A stretch of 64,000 nucleotides of DNA from Eledone cirrhosa (Eukaryota > Mollusca > Cephalopoda > Octopoda > Eledonidae). The notes under the pieces are model-generated. The model saw only the letters and a list, made by a program, of their open reading frames with translations, was not told where the DNA came from and did no database searches. Location: NCBI GenBank assembly GCA_964016885.1, contig OZ024743.1:189905404-189969403 (forward strand). Reading direction: 5' to 3'. The stretch's first letter is position 1. Each line of letters opens with the position of its first letter. Shown here in pieces: positions 34,666 through 46,168 of this stretch. The translations under genes were made by a program, and so were the position numbers.

Positions 34666-34985
34666 TTGGCAAAGTCATTAGAATGTTGGATAGAATAATT
34701 TGCAGAATTCGTTCCGGCTCTATTTTCTTTGAATTCAAATTCTGCTGGGGTCAATTTTGCGTTTCATCCTTGCGAGGTCAATAACAAAAGTAAAAGTCCA
34801 GTAGTAGGGTTGAATCTTCCTTTATATCGCTTTTTCCCTTCCCCACTCTCAATCCTTCTCTGGAAGAAATTTGATGTGTTGATACTTGGAGAGGGATGGG
34901 TTCCACCAGGTTTTAAATGCCCCCAAAACGCTGTATGCCACTACAGCATCTCTAGGACTCCACCAGGATTTACAGGACTATAGCT
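34666..34985 (+). repeat. Long tRNA-derived SINE with extended tail
   Basis: An OR-like head (GCTGCGAATTGGCAAAGTCA, TTCAAATTCTGCTGGGGTCA, TTTCATCC) is followed by a tail absent from the short SINEs: CTTCCTTTATATCGC, CTCTGGAAGAAA, TTGGAGAGGGATGG, CACCAGGTTTTAAATG, CTCCACCAGGATTT. The same tail follows the head at 49207-49475, so it defines a subfamily. Confidence 0.8.
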
Positions 34986-35143
34986 TACCAATTTCAGAAA
35001 ACGCACGAAGGTTTCGGAGTGTATTTCATCTGAAACATTTTTTTCTCTTCCATTGTACACTTCATGATTGGTCAAAGGATTTTCCTAAGTTAATTCATGG
35101 AGCATTTACTGGTATTTAACACACACATATATCGGCATGCATT

Positions 35144-35770
<627 letters not shown>

Positions 35771-35819
35771 GCAAAAAATAAACAAAACTAACAAACCAAA
35801 AGACAATGAAGAAATAACG

Positions 35820-35877
35820 CTTGATATAGTAAGAAAAGAATCTTTCCATTTCAGAAACTAGTCCTTCATCAGAAGAT
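35820..35877 (-). ncRNA. Possible hammerhead ribozyme relative
   Basis: Minus strand: CTT then CTGATGA (35872-35866), stem II AGGA/TTCT-type four pairs, GAAA (35852-35849), an imperfect stem III (GAAAG with TTTTC), and ATC-AAG where AAG pairs CTT as a 3-bp stem I. Shares GATGAAGGAC and TCAAGCGTT with the repeats at 7119 and 9376. Weak helices, so the call is tentative. Confidence 0.35.
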
Positions 35878-35879
35878 AG

Positions 35880-36247
35880 AATGATTGCAAATGCCACTTC
35901 TTAACCACGTTGCATCAAAATAAATAAAAGAAGAGTAATATAGTATATATTGAATATTTTAACAAATCTATTAATATCGTTTCCAATGTGTAAAATGTTG
36001 TGTTGTTTTTATTCAATTTTTAAAGAAAGTCTTCATTATATAAAACACTTATTTTAGTTAAGTCTTGAAGTATTTTCCTAAATGCATCATTGATTGCAGA
36101 TATAGCTGTCAAACTTGATTTAAGTGGTCCATCCTCAGTTTGGACTATAAATTTTGTAAATTGGAAAAAAAACCATATCCTAAAAGATAAATATTCTAAC
36201 TTTACACTTAGATGAACTGGCTATCAAAACTGAATGTGATAATATAA
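35880..36247. other. No gene seen
   Basis: AT-rich. Confidence 0.5.
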
Positions 36248-36428
36248 ATAATTGTTTCTACATTTGGCACAAGGCCAGCAATTATCCAAGTGCATTACTG
36301 GTGCTTTATTTTATCGACCCCGTAAAGTTAACCTCGGCGGGATTTGAACTCAGAATGGCAAGGGCCGTAACTCTATGCGTCAAAGTATGGCGTCCGACCC
36401 TCTACCGATACTGCCAATCCACCGCCCT
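36248..36428 (-). repeat. Octopus OR-type SINE, full length
   Basis: Minus-strand copy; the plus strand reads AATAATTGTTTCTACATTTG through CTACCGATACTGCCAATCCA CCGCC. Shares a TTTGACGCATAGAGTTACGG variant with copies at 4491 and 40995. Confidence 0.92.
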
Positions 36429-37398
36429 AATGATTAGAAATTAATGTAGGAAAATAAGTTGCATTTAAATTTCTAAATAATTTTGATACCTGAAATATTA
36501 AGCCATAGCTCTACAATTTCCAAATATATAGAATAGCTAATTAAATCATGTATGCATATATTTTATAATGAATTTAACTACAACAACACCTGATGATCTC
36601 TTAAATTTCCTTCTCATTGACTCTAGCAATCTGTCATGAATTGTTGCAGTTGTATATAGATGAGAACTATGTTCAGAAAGTAAGGATATATAGAATGTTT
36701 ACATTTTTATATTAATATTATTCTATCATTTCGCTACTCTGATAATTCTAATTGATGATTTATTATTTAGATTTTACTTTCAGTATGTAAATATCCTTTC
36801 CATGACTTCAGGCACAATGAAGGAAGAAGAGCATCATGTAAAATAAGCTAGTAAGACAAAGTTAACAAAGTAAATATTTCAATTTCTTTCATGTAACTAA
36901 GTTACCAATTGAGATGATTACTGTATTTCCCAGCGTCAAAGAAGCTACTTTTTTCCTAAAATAAGTCTCAAAATCTACCATGCGTCCGGAAGGCCAAAGG
37001 TTGTTTATCATTTATTCTTTTTCAAATTTTGGGTTGTCAAAATTAGGGTGCGTCCTCGAGGACGAACCATCTTCAGTATCGATCTGCTCGTCAGACTGGT
37101 GATCCAACAAAAGATATATTTTTGTTGTGGTATGTGAGCCGAGAAGGTATATATATATATATATAGGCATTGGCCCTATTATTTTGTGCGTTGGCGTTTG
37201 TGTGAATTTTGGTGTAATTGGTGATGCAGCAATGCGGGTGTGTATTCACCGATATTCATGAGCACACGAGCAATTAAGGATTTGTGTGCGCATGTGTGGG
37301 CACGTTTTGGAATGTATATCGGTTAGTCAAAGACTTGTTTTGGTGTAAATAGGAAGCAGAGGTTTGTAAGATGTGTCATGCTTGTGTCGGTGCTAGTT
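36429..37398. other. No gene recognised
   Basis: AT-rich. 36920-37090 has ACTTTTTTCCTAAAATAAGTC and GTCAAAATTAGGGTGCGTCC, which hint at the ends of an old DNA transposon, too damaged to classify. Confidence 0.4.
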
Positions 37399-37602
37399 TT
37401 AGCTAGGTATTTCCCCTGCATTTGCTTCCACTGATCTAGAAGCAGTCAAGTGATTGTCTTGTTTTTTGAAGAATGAGCTACAGATAGATAAATCATTGAC
37501 ATCATAGAATTCCAGAAGCCTGAAAACCTCCTCATATCTAGCACCGAATCCACAACCCCCATGGATCCCCTCAAAGCAATCACAGTATTGCCCAACATGC
37601 CC

Positions 37603-37606
<4 letters not shown>
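37399..37606 (-). pseudogene. LINE APE-type endonuclease fragment
   Basis: The minus-strand frame reads NGHVGQYCDCFEGIHGGCGF, GARYEEVFRLLEFYDVNDLS, ICSSFFKKQDNHLTA. It matches the LINE endonuclease segment N.HVG....F.GVHGG.GYG, R.EEG..ILEF..A.DL, and NT.FKK.....T. It is cut at the 5' side by (TA)n and by a stop at 37399. From a LINE family different from that at 30300. Confidence 0.82.
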
Positions 37607-37651
<45 letters not shown>

Positions 37652-37654
<3 letters not shown>

Positions 37655-38834
37655 GAGTGGGAAATGAAATTTTGTTTCATTTTTTCCGTTTATTGTTTTC
37701 GGTGCACCCGGCTGATTAACCCATTCGATATGCAAATTGGGCTACTCAGCCGTTAATATGCATAAGGTAAGTATATACGTTCAACAATCTGGCAGGAAGG
37801 TATACGTTGACGACGATAGCTAATAAGCTTGAAACTAGTACAGCGTTCCTTTGTCAGTGTTGAACAAACGAGCAACGATGGTTGCTAGACACTACGGCTT
37901 AATACGGGATTTTTGTTTACAAACACACCGAGCATTATAATAAATGTTCGGTGAATCCATACGTACATATATATATATGTGTGCATGTATGTATATACAT
38001 ATACATACTACTGTACGTCTGTATGCATATATGTATGTACGTGTACATATTTATATTTAAGTAACAGCCGTACTAAGAGTGGGAAATGAAATATCGTTTC
38101 ATTTTTTCCGTTTATCGTTTTCGCTGCACCCGGCCGATTAACCCACTCGATATTCAAATTGAGCTACTCAGCCGTTAATATGCATAAGGTAAGTATATAC
38201 GTTCAACAATCTGGCAGGAAGGTATACGTTGCTGACGATAGCTAATAAGCTTGAAACTAGTACAGCATTCCTTTGTCAGTGTTGAACAAACGAGCAACGA
38301 TGGTTGCTAGACACTGTACGGCTTAATACGCGATGTTTGTTTACAAACACACCGAGCATTATAATAAATGTTTGTTGAATCCATACGTACATGTATATAT
38401 GTGTGCATGTATGTATATATATATACATACTAATGTACGTCTGTATACATATATTTATATACGTGTACATACTTATATTTAAGTAACAGCCGTACTAAGA
38501 GTGGGAAATGAAATTTCGTTTCAATTTTTCCGTTTATCGTTTTCGGTGCACCCGGCCGATTAACCCACTCGATATGCAAATTGGGCTACTCAGCCGTTAA
38601 TATGCATAAGTTAAGTATATACTTTCAGACGTTCAACAATCTGGCAGCAAGGTATACGTTGCTGACGATAGCTAATAAGCTTGAAACTAGTACAGCGTTC
38701 CTTTGTCAGTGTTCAATAAACGAGCAACGATAGTTGCTAGATACTGCGGCTTAATACGCGATGTTTGTTTACAAACACACCGAGCATTATAATAAATGTT
38801 TGGTGAATCCATACGTACATATATATATGTGTGT
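37652..38834. repeat. Satellite array 3, three units
   Basis: Anchors at 37819, 38241 and 38671 (spacings 422 and 430). It starts GAGTGGGAAATGAAATTTTG at a (TA)n tract. The third unit is interrupted at 38835 in its TATATATATGTGTG stretch by an insertion and resumes at 40538. Confidence 0.93.
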
Positions 38835-39234
38835 GTAGCGGTTGTCTCCCTTGTTTTGATTGGGATCCTGACGGGAGGTGGAACCCTTTCTGCGACTTCC
38901 GGTCAGAGCCCTATAAAACTAACAACTTTAAGCTTCCTCCCTCTCTTTGCCTTTTCGGCACCAGGTCGAAGAGCCTCTCATTTGGCTCTGCCATTAATTT
39001 GGCCAACTTGCTACATATTTTCATTTCGATTTTTATACACTAAAATTCTGGCGGGAGGTTATGTAGCGGTTGTCTCCCTTGTTTTGATTGGGATCCTGAC
39101 GGGAGGTGGAACCCTTTCTGCGACTTCCGGTCAGAGCCCTATAAAACTAACAACTTTAAGCTTCCTCCCTCTCTTTGCCTTTTCGGCACCAGGTCGAAGA
39201 GCCTCTCATTTGGCTCTGCCATTAATTTGGCCAA

Positions 39235-39265
39235 CAGGCGCCTGGCCTTCGCCAGGCGCCCTCTG
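39235..39265. repeat. GC-rich hairpin in LTR-like sequence
   Basis: GGCGCCTGGC-CTTC-GCCAGGCGCC, ten perfect pairs. Copy C near 40350 keeps the stem while its loop is CTTA. Confidence 0.85.
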
Positions 39266-39292
39266 CCAGCCGCGTTTGCCTGGCAATCAAAA

Positions 39293-40116
39293 CGTTCACA
39301 CCAATAATTATGCTGATTGAAGCCTTTCTTTTTCATCATTGTCACTTTCAAAATTGCACTATCATTTTCTCGCGCGTTAGAAATATTATTTTTTTTCAAC
39401 CTTGTATTGGCACGTGTAGGCAGCACAAATTCTCGATTCACAGTGATGTCTCTACTCACAGACAGCCGCACGCCAGAGATATCATTTATCACCAGGGATT
39501 CTTCAGCCTTAAGCTATATCCTTCTATTTGCCGGTTTATAAATTTACAATGTAAATTTACAGTTGATAACCGCGCATTTATTAGGAATGCTTATTTCTCT
39601 GGTCGCTGGCCTCTTGACCCTTCCAGGTCAACGCATTCTCAACATCGACTGCTATTTCTAGCACTTTGCGCAACTCATTTTTTCTAAAAAAAATTTTTTT
39701 ACTGTGAATTTAAACACCGAATACGCTCACTCAGCGAGACAACAGCAGCAGCAACAGCAATACATCAATACAGCTTCACCAAAGCCAGAGAATTCATTTT
39801 TGCAGCACTCTTCCTGTGAGAAAATCCATTCGGAGGTTGGAAATTTGACGATATACCACAGAACAGAAACCACCTGCATTCATTCTCTGGAACACACTTT
39901 CTTTCCTGCTGTCATGTGATTGCACACCTGTGAACTATATTTTGAACTTTGAGCTCTTCTATTACTTTTACTTTATTACATTGTATCTTTGGGTGATGGA
40001 TAGATGGATGTCCAGTCGTTCTCTGGCCAAGAGCGGTTGGCTACCTTGATATCTATCATTGATTTTTCCAGACATTCTTTTGTCGTAATTTTCATGCCTG
40101 TTACAACATTCTCGCC
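39293..40116. other. Interior of LTR-like insertion
   Basis: 824 bp of mixed sequence with a short CAG repeat at 39740. Frames of 125 and 117 codons match nothing I recognise. Confidence 0.5.
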
Positions 40117-40537
40117 AACTTGCTACATATTTTCATTTCGATTTTTATACACTAAAATTCTGGCGGGAGGTTATGTAGCGGTTGTCTCCCTTGTTTTGAT
40201 TAGGATCTAGACGGGAAGTGGAACCCTTTCTGCAACTTCCGGTCAGAGCCCTATAAAACTAACAACTTTAAGCTTCCTTTCTCTCTCTTTGCCTTTTCGG
40301 CACCAGGACAAGAGCCTCTCATTTGGCTCTGCCATTAATTTGGCCAACAGGCGCCTGGCCTTAGCCAGGCGCCCTCTGCCAGCCGCGTTTGCCTGGCAAT
40401 CAAAACGGTAACTACTAACTTTGTTTCATTCTAACATCTATCTTTGACATGTCAAGTATTCTATCTACCGTTAATTAAATATTATATACACAAACCATGT
40501 CTCGTTTTGTTACATTCATGCAACCCAGTATCCTCGC

Positions 40538-40603
40538 TATATGTGCATGTATGTATACATACTACTGTACGTCTGTATACATATATGTATGTACGTGTAC
40601 TCG
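40538..40603. repeat. Satellite unit remnant right of the insertion
   Basis: ATATGTGCATGTATGTATAC, CATACTACTGTACGTCTG and TATGTATGTACGTGTAC match the end of the satellite TA/TG stretch, continuing the unit broken at 38834. Confidence 0.85.
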
Positions 40604-40994
40604 CATATATGAAGGGAGGTTTTGGTTGTTGTGGAGGACGATGAGAAACACGAAAGATACTTACAATTCTGATTGAATATATATCTTTCCTTCACTTCAG
40701 CAAAAAGGAAAAAGATATGCTTACTTTGAATCGTAAATATATTTGAATATAGTGTTCACAAATGAATATAGTGTTCAAAAAGGCTTCTGTGTTGTGCAAG
40801 ATTCTCTTTATTTACAATGAGATGTTGCCTTAAAAGAAAAGCGAAAAGTAATAGTCAGACAGTACGTACCAACAGAGGTAGTAGTAAAATCTTATATGAT
40901 GAGATTCTGCTGTACAAGCGAAGTAGCAGTGAACTGTGTCGTCTAGGAGAAGAGGCAGATGACTAAATATTAGGCCCACATGGCAGTCTATTTA

Positions 40995-41166
40995 TAATTA
41001 TTTCTACTTTTGGCACAAGGCCAGCAATGACCCAGTACATTACTGGTATTTTATCGACCCCGTAAGGATGGAAGGCAAAGTTGACCTCGGCGGGATTTGA
41101 ACTCAGAATGGAAAGGGCCGTAACTCTCTGCGTCAAAGCATGGTGTCTGACCCTCTACCGATATTG
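40995..41166 (-). repeat. Octopus OR-type SINE
   Basis: The plus strand reads ATAATTATTTCTACTTTTGG through ACCCTCTACCGATATTGA; the outermost head bases are lost. Confidence 0.9.
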
Positions 41167-41328
41167 AGTCTATTTATAATGATTACTAATTATTTTTTAT
41201 AGATAACAGATGGCCCAAGAATATCTTCTCTTTCCTCTTAAAACATACCATCAGGAGAATTTATTTTTTGTCTTCTCAGCAAGGTCGTTGGTCATCATTT
41301 ACTTGGTGGCCATGTCCATACAGGAAAG

Positions 41329-41335
<7 letters not shown>

Positions 41336-41425
<90 letters not shown>
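41336..41425. repeat. (TA)n-(GA)n compound microsatellite
   Basis: About 60 bp of TA then about 28 bp of GA. Confidence 0.97.
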
Positions 41426-41426
<1 letters not shown>

Positions 41427-41694
41427 AAAGGAGAGAGAATTAGGGTGTTTGCTCCACCATAGCTGTATGCATACAAGTATGTAAGGTTTGTATACTGAAT
41501 AATATATATGTTTACGAATATACATTTGAAAGCCTTTAGCTATGAATTTTAAACATTGTATATTATTCGATATGTGTGTATATATATATATATATTAAAG
41601 AGTTAAACAAGATTCAATGAGTACATCAAAGAATGAGTTTTACAGTAGATTGGAAGCACTCTACAGTCAATAATTTTCCAGAGTTATTAATATT

Positions 41695-42648
41695 AATTAG
41701 ATTGATTGCTCCATCCAAATCGGATATTGGAGTAATCAGTAAAAACCCACTCTTAAATTGAGATCTAATTTGAGCTTGTGGAAAGATACAAATGAAGTCA
41801 TAGAATGGTACAGGAATATAGATAATAAGAAAAACCACAAATTCATCCAGATGTACATTACAAGCTACTATTCTTCCATAATACCTAACCTTCTAAATAA
41901 GGCTCTTTCATATGCTTATAAGCATACTGATATAACTACGGATGAAATTGATATCATACTAACAGCCGGAAGAACTCTTATTAACTTCAACAATGAATTT
42001 TGGACCCGCTCAGATAGAGATAGAAACTTTGATATCACTATGGGGGCATCCGATTCCGCGCAAATCACAGATCTTCTGGGAATTTTCATATTAAATATGA
42101 TAAATAGAAAACTGCCGGAGATTACCGGTGGTTTATATAGGGACGACATTTTATTTACGGTGGTCAAACACAACAATATAGAACTAAATAGAGTAAAGAA
42201 AAGTATAATAGAATTCTTTAAAATGTATGACCTTAAGTTGGAAGTAGAAAATGGTACCAAAATAGTTAATTTCCTAGATGTTACGTTTAACTTAAACACT
42301 GGCTTTTATTACCCTTTTCATAAGCCCAATGAAAACTTCAACTATGTTAGTAACCATTCCAATCACCCTAAATCTGTAAAAAAAAAAGCTATAGTAAATA
42401 GTGTGCAAAAACGAATTAATAAAATATCAGCTAATAAAGCTATATTTGATGAAAACGCTGAATACTACAATAACGCGTTAAAAAGAGCAGGATATGTGAA
42501 TAATATAGAATATGTAGATAATAATAATCCAAGTATTAATCTTGATAAAAATAATAACATATATAAGAGAAACTCTAATAATTATAATTCAAACACCCAT
42601 ACGCCAAATAAATTGAGGAAAAGAACTAGAACTAAATCAGTCATATAG
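41695..42648 (+). pseudogene. PLE-3 pol, reverse transcriptase
   Basis: Enters at RLIAPSKSDIGVISKN (from 41695), then after a short frame break an open frame of 296 codons from 41758: SLWKDTNEVIEWY, motif A region QMYITSYYSS at 31-40, SDSAQITDLLGIF at 98-110, YRDD at 127-130, VNFLDVTFNLNTGFY, PFHKPNENF, SNHSNHPKS. Motif A has Y33 where PLE-1 has aspartate (QMDIVNYYAS), so the catalytic aspartate is lost. The N-terminal third is missing. Asn-rich C-terminal end. AT-rich codon use like PLE-2. Confidence 0.93.
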
Positions 42649-42665
42649 TTCGTCCCCCCCCCCCT

Positions 42666-43361
42666 GCTTCGGTCGCAGTTAGAACACCAATTGCAAAATT
42701 ATTCTTTAATGCTTTGGACACCTCTTTCCCTACTCAACATAAATACCATTCCATTTTTAATAGACACACCATTAAATTCTCGTATTCTACAACTATGAAC
42801 ATGGCCCAAAACATTGCCAAATTAAACACTAAAATTCTAAAACAAAACCACCATAATGATCTTGATAATAGCATTAACATAAACGATACTAAACCAAAAT
42901 GTAATTGTAGAAACAAAACTGACTGCCCTCTGCAAAATAATTGTCTAGATAGTAATTTGGTTTATAAAGGCACCGCAAAAACTGATCACAACACATACAA
43001 CTACATAGGATCGACTTCTTCTACATTTAAAGCCAGATTTGCGAACCATAAATGCTCATTCTCGAACTCCAAGAGGAAATCATCCACTTCTTTATCACAG
43101 CTCTTATGGTCATTAAAAGAGTGGAATTTAAAATACTCCATTCTTTGGACAAAACTTCGGAATTGTGGAGTTTACCGCAACTCTAGTATATCAAATAACT
43201 GCGCGCTCTGTACAATGAAGACCCTGTTGATTATTAATAACTATGAGACCCTAATTAACAAAAAAAGTGAATTATTCTCTAGTTGCCTTCATAAAGTTAC
43301 GTCTACATTCTTAGCCTCCCACAAAACCAGAAAAAAAGAGGAAGAAACACTAAACCATTAA
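42666..43361 (+). pseudogene. PLE-3 pol, GIY-YIG endonuclease
   Basis: Continues from the RT after a frameshift at a run of 11 C (42654-42664): VRTPIAKLFFNALDTSFP, KYHSIFNRHTIKFSY, then a cysteine cluster CNCRNKTDCPLQNNC, LVYKGTAKTD and YNYIGSTSSTFKARFANHKC. These are the linker, zinc-binding-type CxC-C-C motif and GIY-YIG core (YIG, R, NHK) of Penelope-like elements. After about 160 codons of domain it ends KKEEETLNH. The only endonuclease seen among the four PLE copies here. Confidence 0.92.
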
Positions 43362-43511
43362 AAACTTGGTTTTCAGACGTAAATAACCAACAGCGAAAAA
43401 CATTAATGGCATTTAATATTGCATTATCTTATAACTATCTATAGAAGAAATAACGCTCGATGAAGGACACTTATTCTATAACACGCTAACACGTTCATAT
43501 ACATAACATAT

Positions 43512-43672
43512 TGGGCGCCGTGCTTTCTAGCATAGTTACGTCCCTTTACAGTCTGAGTTCAAATCCAGCCGAGGTTAACTTTGTCTTTTATCCTTAAGGG
43601 GTCGATAAAATAAAGTACCAGTAATGTACTGGGTAATTGCTGCCCTTGTGCCTAAAGTAGAAACAATTATTA
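43512..43672 (+). repeat. Octopus OR-type SINE, head truncated
   Basis: Starts GGGCGCCGTGCTTTCTAGCA; body to AGAAACAATTATT intact. Lies in the 3' untranslated part of PLE-3. Confidence 0.92.
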
Positions 43673-43696
43673 ACTTTGATCCATACCATTATTTTT

Positions 43697-43892
43697 TAAG
43701 GGTGGTAGATTGGCAGAATCGGTAAAGCGTCAGACACCATGCTTTCTAGCATAGTTACGTCCCTTTACAGTCTGAGTTCAAATCCCACCGAGGTTAACTT
43801 TGCCTTTCATCCTTACGGGGTCGATAAAATAAAGTACCAGTAATGTACTGAGTAATTGCTGTCCTTGTGCCTAAAGTAGAAACAATTATTTC
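43697..43892 (+). repeat. Octopus OR-type SINE, full length
   Basis: Second copy 25 bp after the previous one, same strand. The two share TTTCTAGCATAG and TTTACAGTCTGAGTTC variants and so are close relatives. Confidence 0.92.
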
Positions 43893-44913
43893 TCTATCTT
43901 TATTTTCCTATCTAAGTTTTAAATTTTAGTTTAAATATCCAACCCGTATATTTTTACGGAACTTATTTTTAACTGTGAATCATTCATGTGTTTACATTTT
44001 TTTAAATTATAGTATGTATGTATTTAACTGTAACACGTTGAAATCTATTATATAAGATTACCTAAAGTATACTGTATCACTAATACTTAATATATATCTA
44101 TATATACCTCTCTCTATCTCTCTATACATACTTTTTAGATAACTTCTCTAAATTTTTAGATTATTATTTATTTTGAACTGTGAATAATTCATGCATTTAC
44201 ACCCTTTTATATTCGTTATCATTTACCTAAAATATACTGGCTCATTAATATATCTCTACATACCTAATCATTATTTAAATTTTTCTAACAATAAGTACTT
44301 CATAAGCTTTACATACCGAAAATGTTGACATTTTTATAGGTAATCTTCGTTAAAGATTACATTTAGGAAATATTTCAACAGTGTAAATTTTCCTTTCGCT
44401 GGCCAGGTTAAATCCTTTAAATTTTATCCTCATAAAATTCAGAAGTTTAGAAATGTTAACACACTTATAGAATTTATAAAATTAATAAATATAAATAACC
44501 AGCAACTTTTAAAAGAAAACCTAAAATCTTGATTCTTCACCCTTAAAATAACGTAAATTAAATATTTTGAAACTTAACCGTTTAGCTTTTTGGAAAAAAA
44601 TCTCTTTCTGCATATATTACTCCCCTTTATCTGTTCCCTCTCTTTAAATCCTCTTTCAGCGGACTTCATAGACAGTTATAATTCATGAGATGTTTTCCTA
44701 GATAACCATAACTTGTAGTATCCTACATTTTAAAGATCTCTATAGCTGTCACATTAACCAACGTTTTTTCTTACTCACACATTCTCTATTGAATTTTACG
44801 TTTTCGCATTTTCTCATTATTAGGGTATACATGTTAAGTTTTCTCTTAGGTTAATCACTACCTTGATTAAATCTTAACCATTTAACATCTCAGGGTATGT
44901 CATGTATCATTAT
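43893..44913. other. AT-rich 3' region of PLE-3
   Basis: No gene. Probably the element's 3' untranslated region, since a PLE-type hammerhead follows on the same strand. Confidence 0.5.
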
Positions 44914-44966
44914 ATTTTGTCTGATGAGGACGTACTGTTGTACCTCTGAAATATGTATAATAAAAT
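44914..44966 (+). ncRNA. Hammerhead ribozyme of PLE-3
   Basis: 5' to 3': stem I strand ATTTTGT (44914-44920), CTGATGA (44921-44927), stem II (GGA/TCT closing with one G-U, a C-C mismatch, then GTAC-TGTT-GTAC), GAAA (44948-44951), stem III ATA/TAT with a 2-nt loop, cleavage base A (44959), stem I partner ATAAAAT (44960-44966; seven pairs, one G-U). Same strand as the PLE-3 coding region and 1.55 kb after it, where PLE terminal repeats carry hammerheads. Tiny stem III implies dimeric action, as reported for such motifs. Confidence 0.75.
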
Positions 44967-45014
44967 TTAATTGATCAAAAGAACATCTATTTTAATATAT
45001 ATATATATATATAT

Positions 45015-45342
45015 CATCATCATCATTATTTCATTTTATATCCGCTTTTCCCTGCTTGCAAGGGTGGGACGGAAACTGATTCTGGGTTGATTTCTACAGC
45101 TGGATGCCCTTCCTAACACCAACCTCATTTACAGTGAGTGCTGGGTGCTTTTTTGCCATGGCACCTCCACGACTACTTTTGTAGTGGAATGATAGGGACC
45201 CCAGTCTACAGCTGAGTAAACTGGAGCAATGTGAAATAAAGTGTCTTGCTCAAGGAAACAACACATCACCCGGTCTGAGAATTGAACTCACAACCTTTCA
45301 ATTGCAAGGCCAATGCTCTAACCACTAAGCCATGTGCCTCCA
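45015..45342 (-). repeat. Second tRNA-derived SINE family, copy 1
   Basis: Minus strand: head GGAGGCACATGGCTTAGTGG with A box, B box GGTTGTGAGTTCAATTCTC, then AAGACACTTTATTTCACATT, CACTGTAAATGAGGTTGGTG and TTGCAAGCAGGGAAAAGCGG, ending in (GAT)n. Three fuller copies occur here (45015, 50537, 55812) plus a fragment at 47768. Confidence 0.88.
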
Positions 45343-45852
45343 AGGTGTCCCCAAAAATGTATACACACCAGACTGTGCATTCTAATAAATATTGCCTGCA
45401 CAGGTAATCAAAGTGTGTATACATTTTTTTGAGAACACCCAATATATATGACAATGAACTAGAAACAAGTAGGTTTGAATTTACCTCCTTTTATTGATTA
45501 CTAATAGCTGTTATACATATTATTGTAGTATACAGGCCTACATGTATATTTTGTCAAGTGCTCAATCCTGTGTACACCCGTATCTGTTGACTTATAATAG
45601 ATTAACTAACACAAAATATACCAACTATATATATAAATATATAAATATAAAATATATTCTAAGTAAAAGCATCTCTGTGTGTGTGTGTTTGCGTAACATT
45701 CCCATAAACATGTCTTATATGCTGCTTTCCTTCTGTTTCCATCAATGTCAAATTTTGATTTCATCATTTCCATTTTCATTAAATAAACTTCTAGTCAAGT
45801 ATTGGGATTGAATTTATTGCCTATATTATCCCCTGCCCTCAAAAGAGTAAAT

Positions 45853-46042
45853 ATAATTGTTTCTACTTTTGGCACAAGGCCAGCAATTATCCCAGTTTAT
45901 TACTGGTACTTTATTTTATCGACCCCGTAAGGATGAAAGGCAAAGTTAACCTCGGCGGGATATAAACTCAGACCATAAAGGGCTGTAACACTTTGCTGCA
46001 AAGCATGGCGTCCAACTCTCTACCGATACTGCCAATCCACCG
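45853..46042 (-). repeat. Octopus OR-type SINE, left arm of inverted SINE pair
   Basis: The minus strand carries GCTTTGCAGCAAAGTGTTAC where other copies read GCTTTCCAGCATAGTTACG. The same variant occurs in the copy at 46169. Confidence 0.92.
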
Positions 46043-46168
46043 TAAATATAATAATATCAAAATTTGAATAAATTCAATATTATTATAGAAGTAGATTAGT
46101 ATCTGTTTTGCCCATTCTTCTATGAAATTAAAGAATACACATTATCCTTTATTATAGATATTATACTA

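Larger units (their letters stand above)
38835..40537. mobile_element. LTR-like non-autonomous insertion in the satellite
   Basis: A terminal-type sequence starting TGTAGCGGTTGTCTCCCTTG occurs three times: about 38834-39005 (A), 39061-39292 (B) and 40173-40411 (C). B and C are preceded by 55 shared bases ending in GGCGGGAGGTTA, which could be a polypurine tract. Each copy contains GACTTCCGGTCAG and CTATAAAACTAAC, an ETS-like site and a TATA box, as a promoter. The insert begins exactly at TGTAGCGG and ends before ATATGTGCATG, where the broken satellite unit resumes. No pol coding. Orientation and family are open. Confidence 0.55.

Noticed and set aside
36591..36640. CTGATGA here and at about 46727 and 60169, considered as hammerhead cores.
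   Set aside because: No GAAA element with flanking complementary stems at a suitable distance.
45260..45342. tRNA-like heads with A and B boxes in SINEs, considered as tRNA genes.
   Set aside because: No cloverleaf with intact acceptor and anticodon arms can be drawn, and they continue into SINE bodies.
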